64,000 bases of DNA from Eopsaltria australis (taxonomy: Eukaryota > Chordata > Aves > Passeriformes > Petroicidae). The DNA lies in the NCBI GenBank assembly GCA_034509425.1, contig JAVTVJ010011652.1:8054001-8118000 (forward strand), written 5' to 3'. Under the pieces are notes generated by a model. It did no database searches and was not told the DNA's origin. It saw nothing but the letters and a program-made list of their open reading frames with translations. The translations under genes were made by a program, and so were the position numbers. Position 1 is the stretch's first letter. Each line of letters begins with the position of its first letter. Positions 50,341 through 64,000 of the stretch are shown piece after piece.

Positions 50341-51710
50341 CTGCAACATCAGCACACAGGGCCAGTCTCTCCTGTAGCTGCTCCTATAGCATCTATACAC
50401 ACTTGGCACAGGGGGACTTGTGCCTTCTCACCAGCCTTGACAGTTACATCCAGAAAACAAATCCAGCAGTGCCTCTACCAAGCCTCCTGTAACCCCCTTC
50501 CCTCTGGAGAAGGACAAACAGGCAGGCAGAGACATGCCCAGACTCTTCCCATTTCAGTGTGACCACAGAAGCAGCTCCTGTGAGTCACAATCACACTGTC
50601 CATTACCCAGCCTCTCCAACACTCTGCCTTTCAAGCTGCATGTTTCACACCTGGCTGGAGTCATATTTATACTCCTACAGGACACACTACAAGTTATTGA
50701 AAGAAAATGGAACACAGAGCTACGACAACTTAACTTCTGGCTTGACAGAAGGTTTGGCAGCTCAGAGGGGTTCAGTGCACTCACATGGTTCCAACATTTA
50801 CCAGGGAACAGATTTAGCATTCATTTGTACCCACTGCTGTGAAGCACTTCAACATGGGCTGCCTGCTCACAAGTCCCTGCTTGGATCTGAGCTAGTGGAG
50901 CGGCACCTGCAATCACAGCTGGGATTCACCCAGTGAAAGCAAAACCAGCAACCAGCTGCCAATGCAGTAAGAACCAATAGACATTAAGGAAGGGAAAGAA
51001 TTCCAGTCTCCTTCCTTATTTTCCTAAAGGTGAATGGACAACTCCTCAGTGATGAAGTTCAGCTGTTTAATTTGTTTTAACTATGAAGAATTCCTCCCCA
51101 ACCTGACCATCTGCAGAGCTGTTTTCCTGAACCCACAGGCAGCCTGGGGCAGAGAAGCATGAAGAACTTGGATTCAATCCTGGCTCTGTGTAGCCAGTTT
51201 CTTACTGCCCAACATACCCACCAGGGCCAGGACTGGGCATGGTGCAGTTCCTTCTCACTCATCTGCTATGAGAAATTCCATTGCTATTCAGCCTAAACAG
51301 CACCTTTCTGCATCAGCTACTCTCATACACCTCTGTTCTTCCATCTCTCAAAATATATCTGCTCCCTGGGGCACGTCTTTAGCAACTAGCCTCCTGGGGT
51401 ATTCACTGATTAACAGCTGGAATTCACTTTGCAGAGATGCCTCTTCACTGGCATTTGATCCTGGAGACAACGGGAGACCAGAACTTTGAAACACAGTCTC
51501 CCTGTTATGGACAACAGACCAGTGGTTCTGTCACCATTAGTTCCCACACCAGCACATAACAGCTGATCCTTGGCAATGATTTATTTTTACACTGTGATTG
51601 CCTAAATTACTGCCATACCAGCCAGTAGCTTTGGAGAGGGGGAAGGGAGCAGTTAAAGCACTTAGAAAACATTTGTGATGACGTGTTCTACTGAGATCTT
51701 CATATTGATC

Positions 51711-51724
51711 GGGGTGGGGGGGGG
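51711..51724. repeat. G-rich tract
   Basis: GGGGTGGGGGGGGG is a short G-run in AT-richer intron, able in principle to form a quadruplex. No wider context suggests a function. Confidence 0.5.
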
Positions 51725-54700
51725 AAAGAAAACCCTGTGTTTGGTATTCATGAAGCATGAACATCTTGAACACATTTGCAAAGCAAGGAAATGGTGAAGT
51801 GTCAACTGAAAGACAAAATGCTGCAGTTCCCACACAGCCTTCCATAGTACATGCACTTATATGTTTCCACACTGCCAAGTCCCTCAGTGTGGGGCTGGCT
51901 GCCATTTTTCATACAAATTTCACAGCACTTGAGGGACACAATTCTCCAGAGACTGAGAGATGTCACTTCAGCAACACTGCCTCCTCTGACAGATCCACAG
52001 CTCAGCAGTGAACTGACAAGAAGAGACTGTCACTGGACTAAGGAAGGATGCTGAACAAGCAGAAGGCTCAGGAATTAAAAAACTGGCTCCCAGTGTCTTG
52101 TCTTGGAGTTAATGCTTAGTGCTCTAAGGTGGATCACCAAGCCATCTCCACCTTCTTTATTCCTCAGTCTCCTGGGGATAGATCTTGATCTCCCAGTAAA
52201 TACACGAGGCATACCAGTGGTCTCCAAAAGACACACATCTCACATCACTTCTTCATGCAGCTCTTCAAGCTACCTACACACCATGATGTCAGAAACACAT
52301 AGAGTTATGTATGAATCAACCTGCATATTTCTCAGGATGAACAACCTAGGACACTTGCATTTATGTATGTTTGCATTTATTGCATATTTATTGCATTCAT
52401 TTAATTATTTATGGAGAAGAGAATGATTGCAGGAAAGATCACCCTGATTTAGAAACCTCAAAGTGCAGATGAATCATTTATTTGTACTAGCTGTATCAAT
52501 CATGTTATTAGACAGGTATTGTACCAAACCAGAGTGGTGCAAAGCCTCTGTCCCAGGGGCTAAGGATTTCAAATGCAAGAGAACAGGAAGCACAGAAAAC
52601 CACATTGGCAGCAGAATACTTAACAGTGCTGCTACTTACTGAGCATCATGGAAGACTTCAGTTTGAGATAAACCATGGATAGAAAAAACACAGAAAGAAT
52701 ACTGAAGGAAGGAGAAGAGGGATAGGAAAAAGGAGACAGAAGGGCAGATAGGATCAAGATAAACAGAAGTGAAAAACTGCAGAACAGGGAGGATCAGAGA
52801 AGCAGCAAATGATCCCAGGGCAGTCCTCTGCGAACTGCAAAGCTCCAACTGGTAGAAAGTTTCTACTTTGGCTATCCTTGAGGCTGCAAAAATTGGCCAG
52901 TTTTGAAGTGACTGCTACTTGCCCTTTCTCCCTCAAAAACACATGCTGGAAGGTGAGAAGCAGAAGAATCTCCATGTGGGTCCTACTGGTTTTTTTATTC
53001 CCCAAATAGGGACATCCCACTGTGGCTCTCACCTAGAGCTAGGATGAGAGAAGGAATCCTCCCAGGTAAGCTGCATTCCCTTCCCCTCACTGTGTCCACT
53101 GCAGCAGGACTTCCTTCTGCAGTGGCTGCAGTAGCTCTCCAGACAGTAACATTTAACAACTTGAGTTTATAGTCTTTAAAAACTGCCTGGAGTTACTCCC
53201 TGATAAACAGAAACAACCAGCACTGCCCTGCAGAGGGGCCCAGAGTAAAAGAACTGAAGATATAAAGTCTGTTGACTGAAAAGGGCTCCTAAGAAAACTA
53301 ATATGGCATGTATGGAAAGAAGAGGTGTAATTAATTCCTCAATTTAATTTGCCACTAGATGTAACATCAGATGTGAGAATGAAACACATCAGCAACACAA
53401 AGGTACTGGTCCCACAATTCACAGGATCTTCCAGGCCAGGTGTCCCACCGCGGTAAGGGAGGTATCTCGCCCTCCTTAACCTCACAATGAGCTGGTCTGG
53501 GTCCAATGTGCAGGGAAAGCAAAATCACTATGCTCAGGCAGGCAGCATTTCTTCAGCACGTTTTCTCTGACCTCCAGACTCTCCCCATCAAGTTATTGCA
53601 GATGAGCTGTCTAATACCCACTCTTGCCTGACAGCAGCTACATTTCCAGAGTCCCATAAGACAACACTGTCCTCTTGTCCTGAGCAGCAAAGTAAAGCAC
53701 TGTGGAGGGGCTGAAAGTAGGCTAAGGGAAGAAGAGAAAGGCTGCAAAGCTTATTATAGAGATGTGAATGCTGAGCCATCATTCCCTGCATGAACCTGGG
53801 CTTTGCACCTACTTCACAGGTTCAGCATGCAGTGCCTGACAAAGTATTCTTGTGGATTCCCAAACTTTTCTTGTACAATAAAACCAACATCACAACTTCA
53901 CTTCTTCCTACATTCTGCTAGAGTAGAACAGAAAAGCAGCAGCTCTTGGCTGATATTTACCCCTTCACAGGAAATCCAGGGTGACTTTATACTCACTGCC
54001 GACATTCATCTTCTCATCTGCTCGTGCCAGCACAGTGCACTGGGCAGCAGGGAATGCATCTCAGTCTTCATTGAGTAAAACTGAATGCACAGCAAAGGCA
54101 GACAGTTCACTTGCCCTCTGCAATAAAAACTGGCACTATCTGAGATGGACAAATATTCAGCACACCCTAAGCTTCATCCATTATGAAGGCTAGGAATAGG
54201 CTAGCAGGAAAGAACATAGCTGTCTTTCATCACACTCCACAAAGCTGCTTTACTACAAAAAGGAGGCCTGAGATAAAGTAGTTATTGTTCAGGAACGGAA
54301 ATCAACAAGTAACCAGTTTCTCTGTGATTTGCTACAGCAGTTCCCTCTCCTTCTCATACACCTCCTTCATGTCTCCTTCATGAAATGGAAATAAGAGCAA
54401 TCACTTCCACAAAGTGTTTTAAACCAACAAGGTGGTAAGCGCTCAATGCTCTACTGTGTGATATGTTGGAAACTGCTCAAGCACAAGGCAGCAAGTAAAT
54501 TACACACAATATAGAGAACAAAATGAACACAAACTCTCTATCCTTTTCCCCCATGCATGCCAGCATAACCATGGCTGCTGGAGACTTGTGTAAAGTTTCC
54601 AAGCCAATCTTCCTGCAGCAAGCTGTGTCTCAGCAAGTGCTGTTTGGGGCAAGGATCTTGCTGACATTGCTCTCACAGGCACTCCCAGCACTCCAGACAA

Positions 54701-57700
54701 TAAAACCCCATCTGTTCCATGCCTGCAACAATTAGATTGAGTTGCTCCATATGCACAACCCCACCTGGCAGGAGGTGAGAGGGTTTAGATTATTTTAACA
54801 CACGTCTATGAAGCATTGCTATAAAGTACACATACCTACCATACCTAAACTGTCTGCACCAATTAAAGCAAGCAAACTCCCTGGAACTGAGCACCAAATT
54901 CTTCCTTCTACTGTGGTTTAACTCCAGTCTGTTAAATTTCTTTTGCTCCTACAATTTAATGAGTACTGACATTAAGCTGGAGGTCCACAACTCACAGTGG
55001 GAGGCATCTTCCAGACACAATAATAAACTGCAGGGAAGAATCCAAGACAAAAGGATATTTTAGTCAAAAGCACTCGCTCTACAGCTCACTGAAAATATCC
55101 GAGTCAGCACTGCAGCAATTTCACAGGAGAAGCAACTGCAACACCTGTTCAATTCTGCCACCCTGAAACCTATTGATCGTGATGACAGGTTCCATGGCAG
55201 AGGGAGATACATGGTCTATTTATTTAATAAGGAGGGGACAAAAGAGTGCACACACAGCAACTGAGCTTCTCACATTTCTCGGCATGGTTTTACCAAGCTC
55301 CACTCTGCAAGGGCAGAAGCAGAAGATACGCTTTCTGAACCACCAGGCAACCACACAGTGCATCTTGGCACTTTGCTGCTTGCTGGATACTAACCTGGTA
55401 TCACCACAGCTGCAGGATATGCTGATTGTCTCTTTTCACAGTCCATGTCTATAAATTTAAGTCAAGCAAATCAAATACCTCACTTAACTTCTATTTGTTA
55501 TCTTAATTAAGGAAATCCTCATGGGTGAGCAGTTAACGCATCTTTTGGAACAGCTGCACAACCTCACTTGAGACTACAACTTAGGGAATTTATCCACTCA
55601 CCTAGTTTCATGCAGCCAGTGCAATACTGGAAACTAATCCAGAAGCATTTCTGCTCCCTTTTGTCAATAAGTAAGCATCAGAATTCTTAAGTATATACAA
55701 CCATCAGTGGCACTGATGATTTAAGTGGTATGAATGACAGAGTGAAAATATCTATTGAAGCACAGGGCACCAGCCTGATCTGTGTTCCTGCTCATCTCCC
55801 GATCTGTAATTGACTGTTTTACAACAAAGCTATCACTTAATAACAAATACATTTCTCATCTCAAACATGTAATTTATGAGAGCTCAAATTACATATTTTA
55901 TGGCACATTTCACTGCTCTAAAACAGCTGGCTAGTAGTGGTGAGAGTGTGGCAAGGGTTTACTTTTACCAAAGTAAAAACATTAAAAAGCCAACCCTTCA
56001 GTACACTTCAATTCCAGAGAGCAGCAGTTAACTACACCTGCTCACCTTTAACTACAAACAGAGCTGGAGCTGTGTGATGGAATAGAGAAACATCACAGAT
56101 AGGAAGCCTGCCCTCTGGGCTCGGGCTGCCAGCACTAAAACCTGCAGCTCAGTCTAGCATGTCCAAAGTGTGAGAGCCAACCATGACATACGTCAGTAAA
56201 TGGGACTTCGGGCACAATGTCTATGCTTCTTCCACACCTGTGTTACCAGTTTTGAAAATTCAGCCAACTTTTAAAATGAGAAGTCCTTCTTTGAAACATC
56301 CTTAATATATGCTTTTAAAAATTACCTACTGCCCTAGGGCTGTGGTCCTGGCTTAATACCTGCATAGAGCCATAGCAAGTAATATTAATATGGAAGTAAG
56401 TTTTTCAGAGCCTTAAAAACCTTTTCTGCAGCACCTATTTCCCAGTTCTCTCACCTCATATACATTCCTTTGCCCAAAATTCTTCAGCTGTACCAAACAA
56501 GTACAGTCCACAGGCCAAACAGGCTGTGGTTCTTTTAGTACCCAAGCACTCTGTGAAGCAAACAGCATGATAGTCTCTTGTAGCCAGTTGGTTTAGAGCA
56601 GTGAAATGGGTTACAGAACACTGCCTTAACCCCAAATACAGCTCTTCAGCTACACCAGCTTTTCACTCCCACTTACACGGCAACCTGCTCTCTAACACAA
56701 ACAGTTAGGTATGAAGAAACAATTCATCCAGAAGGTGACAAAAAAAAGCCCAAGACAAGAAGCAAAACAAAGGGGGGAAAAAGCACATTTGTCAGTAGTT
56801 CACCATACACATTTGCATGGACACCTTCTCTGGTTAGGACCTGAAGTAAAGCATTACGGCAAATATTTATTCTCTGCAAGTGATGTAAGTGGGTCAGCAT
56901 CTACCCACTGCTTCATAAGTCAGGTTACAGGATGCCATCTAAGCCTCCTGCGACACAAGACACTTCACAAAACCTCAAACAATCAAATCCTGAAGTTTTT
57001 AAAATTATTTTTAGTATCTTCATTAGTATTTAATCACAGGATGCTTAACTTTGAGGAAAGCCTGGATTACTGCATGCATCTAGCACGGAATCCCGTACGG
57101 ATGCACACAGCAGCTGCCAAACACATCAAGCTAAGAGTGAACCTTAGAAAGTTTATAAGCCATCCCACTGGGACCTTTTAAAGCTCTCTGAGAAAGGCTC
57201 TGAGTAGGCTGCTAGTTTAATTAACTTAGTGAAAACTTGCCATCAAGCCTGTATTATCTAGAGTGCACTGGAAACAACTCTTATTACCTCATTTTGTCAG
57301 GTGTGAGGCACTGAACACCCTATTTGCGGCTGTGGCAGCAAGACAAACTTCTCTCTTTAGGTCATGGAGCACAACCTTATTTTACTGACTCAGAGTAAAA
57401 CCTCTGCCTGCAACAGAAGTCCCAGAGGGAAAGGAAGGCCCTGAAGCATCAGCATTTGTCTGTATTGAGTGAGTAAAGGGTTAGAACAATGAGATCGAGT
57501 CGAGAAGCAGTTGGGTATTAAATTACAGAGAGAGGAGGGGAAAGAACATTGTCTAAGCAAAAATCAGCTACAGTAAAACCTACTTTGCAAAGGAAATTAA
57601 GATGAGTCCCAAAACAGTATTTAATTAACTTAATTACACCAAGTGTCAGCTATGGGTGTACCTGCACAGCCACGTAAATCAGAGTTCACAATATCAGCCT

Positions 57701-60700
57701 TTAAGACACTACCAACTACCATGCCAACCAAAACACATTATTTACAGACCAATTCTCTGAAAATACAAGATGCTGCAAACATCACAATGTTTTTTTGTCA
57801 GGTGCAAGTGAGAAACACATTTGTTGAAAAATGCCTAGTGGAATTCAGACCCTTCCAAAATCCAGGACCAAGACCGAAGCACAGATTCTGTTGACACCCC
57901 CAGATACACCCCAAGTGAATACCACATCCTCAATAAAAATGTCACCACACATAACCTGGGACAAGGTGAAGTGAGTTTTCAACACCAAGGAAAGCTAGAG
58001 TCAAACAGCATTACAGCTGAATGAATGGTACCCTCTTTATGGTATTTATTTCATGTCTGAAAGGCTGGTGGACCTGTAGTTGATTAGAATCAGCTGAGAC
58101 AGGGTGCCTGGTTTATGGACCAGTGGAGAGCTTAATCTTATCTCCTTTGCTGTATTTCATGTACACCCATCTCCTTTTCCATTTAATTGCCTTAACCTGA
58201 TCCATCTCCCTGAAAGCCAAGCTCCCTCCATCCCAAAATCCACACATCTCACAAATGCATACCAAGATCTCTACTCTCACTAAGAGGTGATGATCAGAAG
58301 CAAGTGATTTATTGACGTTGATCAAGTTATCAACTGAGTTACTGGCAACAAGCAAACAGTAAATCCCTTGTGACTGCAGAGTAAAAGGCCATAAATAAAC
58401 TCACCTGTGCCCACACATTCTCAGTTCACCAGACAAAAGGAGGATTGGAAGTCAACTTGTCACACCACAGAGGACAAGGGGCAACATTTTTTCCACTACC
58501 TGCCTCACCAAAGGTTTCCAGAATCACTTCAATAGTGTCGGGGTTTTCTGGGTTTTGCTTTTGCTTTACCCATCCTTATCCTGCAACAAATTTCAGGCAG
58601 ATGTTGACAAAACCTATTCAGCTGAACTGGCCACTGACGTGCAAATGTCTGGGAACAGACTTCCCATGTCACAGAAGAAGAGAAATTTTGTTTCTTTTCA
58701 AATCACCCACTCTCATCCTTGACACATCTATACATGCTCACCTTTCCCTCAAAGCTCTGGGTTTGTAATTTGGACATACTCTTTTTTTCTGCTCTGTTCT
58801 TTGTATGGGTGTTAGCAAAACCAAGGTCAGTGAAGTGCATTTTCTATTTCAAAAGTGAAGTATGGTTCTCCAGTCTTAGAAACAGCAGCACACCAAGCAT
58901 TTCAAAGTTAACTGCTGATGTTTTCCCAACCATCAAGTCAAACAAAAAGCCCAACTCCTACGGTGTTCTGCTACTGATATGTCTTTCGTGCTTCAGAATG
59001 TGTTTTTCAAGGCTCTCACAAAAACTTAATGCAAAAACAGGCCACGTGATTTTTAATCAGTTACATGTGACATAACACAGGTGGCAGAGGATCTGCAAGA
59101 TGTAAGGAAGGAGCCCTGGACTTTTCTCTATGGAAGGAGAGCTTAAGGTTTGCCCCTGCTTTTTCCTTATAATTGCTAATACACAACTACACAGGGAGGT
59201 ACATTAGTTCTAACCAGGGCAGTAGCTTTGGAGAGCTCAAGCCAGTTTCTTTGTGAAGCTCAAGCTGCACCATTGTTACACCAACAGTTCTAATTCAACA
59301 TTCCAGACCTTGAGCCAACCTCTGAGTTGTGCAACACACTCTGTGTTCTATCCCCTCCTTTCTTTTTCTTTTTGAAACACAAAGCATCCATGTATTCAGT
59401 TGTTGCTGAAAAGGTTTGTAGACGCTCAGCAGCTGGGGAAGACCACACAACTCTGCAATTCAGCAGCTACAACTGGAGCCACACAAATAAATGTTATCCA
59501 TAATCAAGTGAAAATGCAAGGGGAAAAAAAAGGAAATATAACAAAAAAAGCCATATGTGTTGCAGTTATTTGAAAAATAATTAATACCAAAAAGGAAGTC
59601 ACCACACTTGGTTGCATTCATTTCTCTAAGCTCTATTTGATTCAGAATTGCTCTAGTGAACAACAAAATCTAAGCATTAAAAAAAGGCCGTTGAAATCCT
59701 GAGTTGTCGTTTCATGTTGTCAAAAATGCAGTGTTGACTACTTGGCAGCTATTTGATTTCTTCTCAGTTCCTTTTAGCTCTTCCATTCAAAGACTGAAGG
59801 CAACACTTCTCTGGTGGTCCACCCACTGCAGCAGGCTGATTCCTACTCCTGTCCCACCTAACCACTCTCTGTCTGCAGGCAAGGGGCCAGAATCTTATTC
59901 CTGGTGTTGCTTGTGAACCAGCATCAGCAAAATCAGCCCAGCACTAAAAATGTTTGAGACAGGAGTGCTGTCATATACCATGAAGGGAAAGCTGCCCAAT
60001 TTAAGCATTTTAGAAAACATGGAGGAACAGGCATACCTTTCAAAGAAGACATTCAGCACATACACAGGTCACTATTACAAAATTTTAAACCATCAGTGAT
60101 TACTGCATGCTTTTGTGATACTGCAGATTCCACCACATTTAGAGAGGAAAAAAATTTGCATGCCTTCTTTCCCTTGGCTAGCATTCCTTCTGAGCATATG
60201 CATAATTACTTACTATTGATAGGCACACACTTCAAAATTTCTGACAACTTAACCCAGATCCAACACTGCTCTAGCCTGACTGATACAGCATTTACTGCCA
60301 GGTAAAATCCTGTAAAAATCTTGCTCCAAAAACTCTAGCTCAACTTGCAGCAAAAAATGTGTTAGAGTAACAGAAAGCAATCAGGCTGCTCACTGTTCAC
60401 CTACCAAACCCTGTTTTCCCTTCACCTGCAGTGCTCTTGCTTAAGACATCCTTTTCCTGACTGTATTTAAAAAGCATTCTTTGCCAGCAGCTCTCCAGCT
60501 AATGTAAGTTAGCTTGCATGGCAAAATTTTCTCATCTTTTACAAGACTCCTAAAGGAATTAAATCATGCAAGTCATCAGAGAACTTTGATTATTATTTTA
60601 AATAATAGGTCAGATGACTACAGAACCCCTTCAGTATCAAAAGGATTACTGCTGCTTTAACAGGCATGGTGGGTTAGCCCTGGCTGAATGTCAGATGCCC

Positions 60701-60849
60701 ACCAAAGCCACTCTGTCCTTCCCCTTCTCAGCTGAACAGGGGAGACAATATAGAATGCAAAGGTTATGGGTTGATTTAAGGACAGAGAGAGATCACTTAC
60801 CAGTTACCAACACTGGCAAAACGGACTCAGCTTGAGGAAGTTAGTTTAA

Positions 60850-61440
60850 TTCATTGTCAACCAAATCAGAGAAGGGTAAATGAGACTCCTCACACTCTTC
60901 CCCTGCTCCAGTGTGGATCTATCCAAAGGAAGACAGTTCTCCAGGAACTTCTCCAATGTGAGCCCTCCCCACAGGCTGCAGTTCTTCACAGACTGCACCG
61001 ATGTGGGTCCCTTCACAGAGCGCAGTCCTTCAGGAACAGGCAGCTCCAGCATGGGTCCATTCTGCAGGATCACGGTTTCTGCCAACGAGCCTGCTCCAGC
61101 GTGGGCTCCTCTCTCCACGGTGGACAGGTCACTCCAGGAGTCTGCTCCAGAGAGGGCTTCCCAGGGGCTCACTTATTCCCTTCTTAATTAAGTTATCTCA
61201 GAAGCACTAGCACTGTCACTGATGGGCTCAGCCTTGGCCAGCAGCAGCTCCACCTTGGAGCTGGCTGGCAGTGGCTCCATGGGACACAGGGGAAGCTTCT
61301 GGAAGCTTCTTACAGATGCCACCATGTAGCCCTCCACTAGCAAACCCTTGCCACACAAACCCAATACAACAGCCAGCATGAGCTCGCTGAGCAACGGAGC
61401 AAAATGATATGGGCTGTGGCATTTGATGCTAATGAGCAAC
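60850..61440. mobile_element. Diverged avian dispersed repeat with ~48-bp internal units
   Basis: The left part (60903-61150) holds six degenerate copies of a CTGCTCCAGYGTGGG motif starting near 60903, 60948, 60992, 61041, 61091 and 61142, that is every 44-51 bases. The right part (about 61200-61385) has a GATGGGCTCAGCCTTGGCCA block, a GGAGCTGGCTGGCAGTGGCT block, a GGGGAAGCTTCTGG block and ACACAAACCCAATACA. Both parts, in this order, resemble a high-copy repeat I remember from many bird genomes, possibly LTR/ERV-derived; the class is uncertain. Relative to that memory a middle segment is missing, so this copy appears internally deleted. An open frame of about 100 codons on each strand (60846-61191) is produced by the repeat. 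Confidence 0.6.
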
Positions 61441-64000
61441 AGCACTTAGCAGTTTGCAAGAGCCAAGGCTTGGCAGCATGCTCATTATTCCAGAAAGCTA
61501 AAACTGCATAAACCTCTTCCTGGAAAAAAAATTAAATGTGGAAAGCAAAAAAGGATATAGACCCAAACAAATAAAACAAAAACATGAATGCTATCTAAAG
61601 GGCAGAACTGTATTTGGATTCACATGCAAGCCACATAATAATTCAACAAGAAAGGTGAACAAAATTTGTAAGGTGGTTTTTTTCCTTACATATTTGTCCT
61701 TAGTTTGAGTTGATTCAAAACTTTGGACAAAATTCAAGCTTTCAGTTCAATTTTGAAATACAAGGTTTGAGACAAACTTGCATGTTGAAACCATCCAGCT
61801 ATTTTAAAAAGTGAGGTGATATTTCAAAATATGAATTGGCAAATATTGAAAAGTGTTTTGATTTCAGCTGTACACTGGAAAATGATTACATCCAAGTTCT
61901 TTCCAAGCAATCTCTAAAATAAACCCACTGGCTCCAGCACAGGGTATTTCCTTGCACACTGCACTTTTACATAAAACAGGCCTACCAAGGACTAATGGTT
62001 TACACCTCCCCTTCTAGCAGGACTCCTCTTGCCACAGAGCAGGACTCTCATTTCAAGATCTATGGATCTCTAAGCCTACAGACACAACATCCCTGCATTC
62101 AGAGGAGATGTGCAACTGCTCTGTACAAGTTGCTGCCAGGGTCCAGGCAGGAGGCCAGAGGTGCTGGTAGCAGGCCCAAGTTTGGGGTGTATTACAGGCT
62201 GGGATGCCTGTTCACTGCTCAGCGTGTTCATCATTCTGCCTTAATAGAAGCCAATAGATTTTCCCCACCTTTACTTTCCACAGTTCTCAGAAAGCCTGAA
62301 AAATTAATATTCAGGCAACTTCTAATTTTCATTCTGCATAGTGAGGAACAGTTTCAGTCTGCATAGTGATGAACAGGGAGTGCCAGCAGAGAAACAAAGA
62401 ACCTCTTGCCTCAATGCAGGTGGCACAGGAGAGCAGGAGTAAATAGAGTGTTAAACCTCCTGAATAGCAATGGCAAACCTGAGTGTTTGATTTGGTACCC
62501 CAAAACACCTCTGCTGTTATTCAGCAGGCAGAATCAGGAGGTGGCATGAAAAGAGCAAAGACAGACCTGCAGCCCTTGCAGAATCTCTGCAGCTAGATGC
62601 TGAGGCAGAGACTAAAAGCTCCAAAACAGGTTGTCCAGGGCCTCCCTTAGAGCAGCTTTTCACGACCCAGCAATAGATCTGCATCAAGTATTGACTGCTT
62701 TTCCTGTTCCCTTTAATGGTTTTTAACATATCATCAATCACACCATCACTTTTAAGTATTTTTAACCATTCCAGGAAAACTGCAGTCAGACAGCTGCTAA
62801 AGGTCGAGTTCTCTTCCAGCTCTGGCAGGAGCTGGGATTCACCACAATTCACCATGGCACAGTTGAGCACAGTTTCCTTTCTCCTGGTGGTGGGCATCAT
62901 TAAAGCTCTGTTCCTCCCCCATCTTTACACATAAAGCATTGCTGTAGGACTGCCAGTCGCATTCCAATTGCAGAGTATCTGGGTACAGGGGGCCTCTTCC
63001 AAGTGCCAGGCTTCAGACCCTAAAGCTGACAAACAGCCCTCTTGTGCCAAGGGGTGGCTTGGCATCCTCAAGATCACCAACACTTAAGCTAACTCTACAC
63101 GTATGCACTTTAAAAAAAGAGACCTTACTGAAATAATCAGCATACTTAACCCTTTTTTGGGTTTGAGGACAATTCCCAGCATGATTTACTGCTCCTGTCC
63201 ATTAATTCCAAGACTAAACATGGAAAACTGAGCAGAACTCATTCAGAAAAACCTTGTATTTTAAGACCTCTCTGAAGCTATTGCTATAGCTTTTGCTATT
63301 ACAATTCCATTCTTAAACACAGTGGGAAAAATCCCTTCTCCCCTAATAAAAGAGAAACACGTACTACTGAAACTTTAAATTACAGATGTAATAATTTTGC
63401 TTGGAGGTTAAGGTAATGAACAATTTCTCCACACTTCCTTGCAGCACAAGTCCTCCATCCTGGCCCCTGCTCTCTCAACAAAGCCATCACGGAGACTGCA
63501 AACTGCAGAAAAATGAAAAGCTTGTGGCCTGCTGACATCTCCTTGAATCTTACCTCTGTCTCGTGGTCTTAAGAGCAAAAATGTCTCAAAATAATTCTCA
63601 GGGCTGCCCTTCTGTTTAATTGCTCCATGGATAAATTTCAGTTTCCCTACGACTGATGTACTGGAGGAGAAATCTCTCATTGCAAAGATAAAAGCCAAAA
63701 GCACAGGAATCCAAAGTAAATTTGTTAAGTCTTAAATGCAAAATTATACCTTTGATTCAATCTACCTGATTCATGAGACTACAAGTTAGTAGATCAGCTT
63801 ATCTGAACTTGTGTACATCACATGTTTCAGCACTTCCCTTACACCATCACTCTCATGTCAGTAGCTACCTAGAGCACCTTTCACCAAGGTATTCCATTCA
63901 GATAGGAACAGGAGAAAAAAACCTGTTCTTTCAGTCATTTACTACAGTGATTAATTACCTATTAAGAAATGGGTATGTAACTGGCAGCTGCAATTTAGTT

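Larger units (their letters stand above)
48459..64000 (-). other. ARMH3: ARMH3 intron (partial, runs off the right edge)
   Basis: At least 15.5 kb follows upstream of the exon at 48380-48458. I searched the minus strand for the expected preceding residues (GQWKEAASKVTHALVNI) and did not find them, so this looks like one intron (phase 2) continuing beyond the window. It contains a CR1 copy (about 49785-50340) and a diverged avian repeat with a roughly 48-bp internal period (about 60850-61440). Other open frames are short and unrecognisable. A GTAAGA donor-like site at about 63550 ends no ARMH3-like sequence. Confidence 0.75.

Noticed and set aside
53435..53470. CCACCGCGGTAAGG, a donor-like site in a small CpG-bearing patch on the plus strand
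   Set aside because: No open frame with an acceptor lies to its left. A single splice-like site is not enough for an exon.
58113..58355. Minus-strand 80-codon frame with a charged, protein-like translation
   Set aside because: No family is recognised, and it does not fit ARMH3. It is more likely chance or an old repeat remnant.
63408..63704. Minus-strand open frame followed by a GTAAGA donor-like site near 63550, a possible ARMH3 exon
   Set aside because: Its translation does not match the expected ARMH3 residues before AIINHF, and no acceptor with a matching phase is evident.
1..64000. Search for tRNA, rRNA, snRNA, CRISPR arrays, complete retroviruses or an operon-like system
   Set aside because: No cloverleaf with A/B boxes, no regular spacer-repeat array, no paired LTRs with gag/pol frames and no compact gene cluster were seen. 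The window is ordinary vertebrate gene and intron sequence.

Overview
This is vertebrate nuclear DNA, almost certainly from a bird and plausibly a neoavian or passerine species. Its genes are split into short exons by long introns. It carries CR1 LINE 3' ends, which are typical of birds and reptiles, and a dispersed repeat near 61 kb that resembles a family I remember from avian genomes. There are no operons, no prokaryotic signals, no tRNA or rRNA genes that I can see, and no CRISPR array.

Two genes can be supported, both on the minus strand. At the left, 5993-6065 is the first coding exon of KCNIP2, which encodes the Kv4 potassium-channel auxiliary subunit KChIP2. It sits in a CpG island at about 5690-6700. 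Everything left of it (1-5992) is KCNIP2 intron 1, and the EF-hand exons must lie beyond the left edge. At the right is the 3' part of ARMH3 (the human C10orf76 orthologue), a PI4KB-associated Golgi protein. Its last three coding exons are at 48380-48458, 22398-22514 and 16405-16497. They join in frame into about 95 contiguous C-terminal residues ending at a stop codon, followed by a 3' UTR of up to about 2.3 kb. All earlier ARMH3 exons lie beyond the right edge. The neighbouring pair and the shared strand match what I recall of human 10q24 (KCNIP2 next to ARMH3).

Layout from left to right: KCNIP2 intron 1 (1-5992); KCNIP2 exon 1, 5' UTR and CpG-island promoter (5993-about 6700); an 8-kb intergenic region of high GC with AT-rich islands that look like cis-regulatory elements (about 6700-14125); ARMH3 3' UTR (about 14126-16404); ARMH3 last exon; a 5.9-kb intron; the penultimate exon; a 25.9-kb intron; the antepenultimate exon; and at least 15.5 kb of further intron to the end. 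The introns hold several CR1 remnants, one diverged avian repeat with a roughly 48-bp internal period, and small microsatellites.

The two genes do not act in one pathway. They are neighbours, with the KCNIP2 promoter about 8 kb beyond the ARMH3 poly(A) site. I found no new biological system here. The most useful leads are non-coding: AT-rich candidate enhancers upstream of KCNIP2, one of them with helically phased ATTCAATT repeats, a CpG-bearing patch inside an ARMH3 intron, and Pumilio-like sites beside the ARMH3 poly(A) signal. Nearly all other open frames look like chance, particularly in the GC-rich left third.
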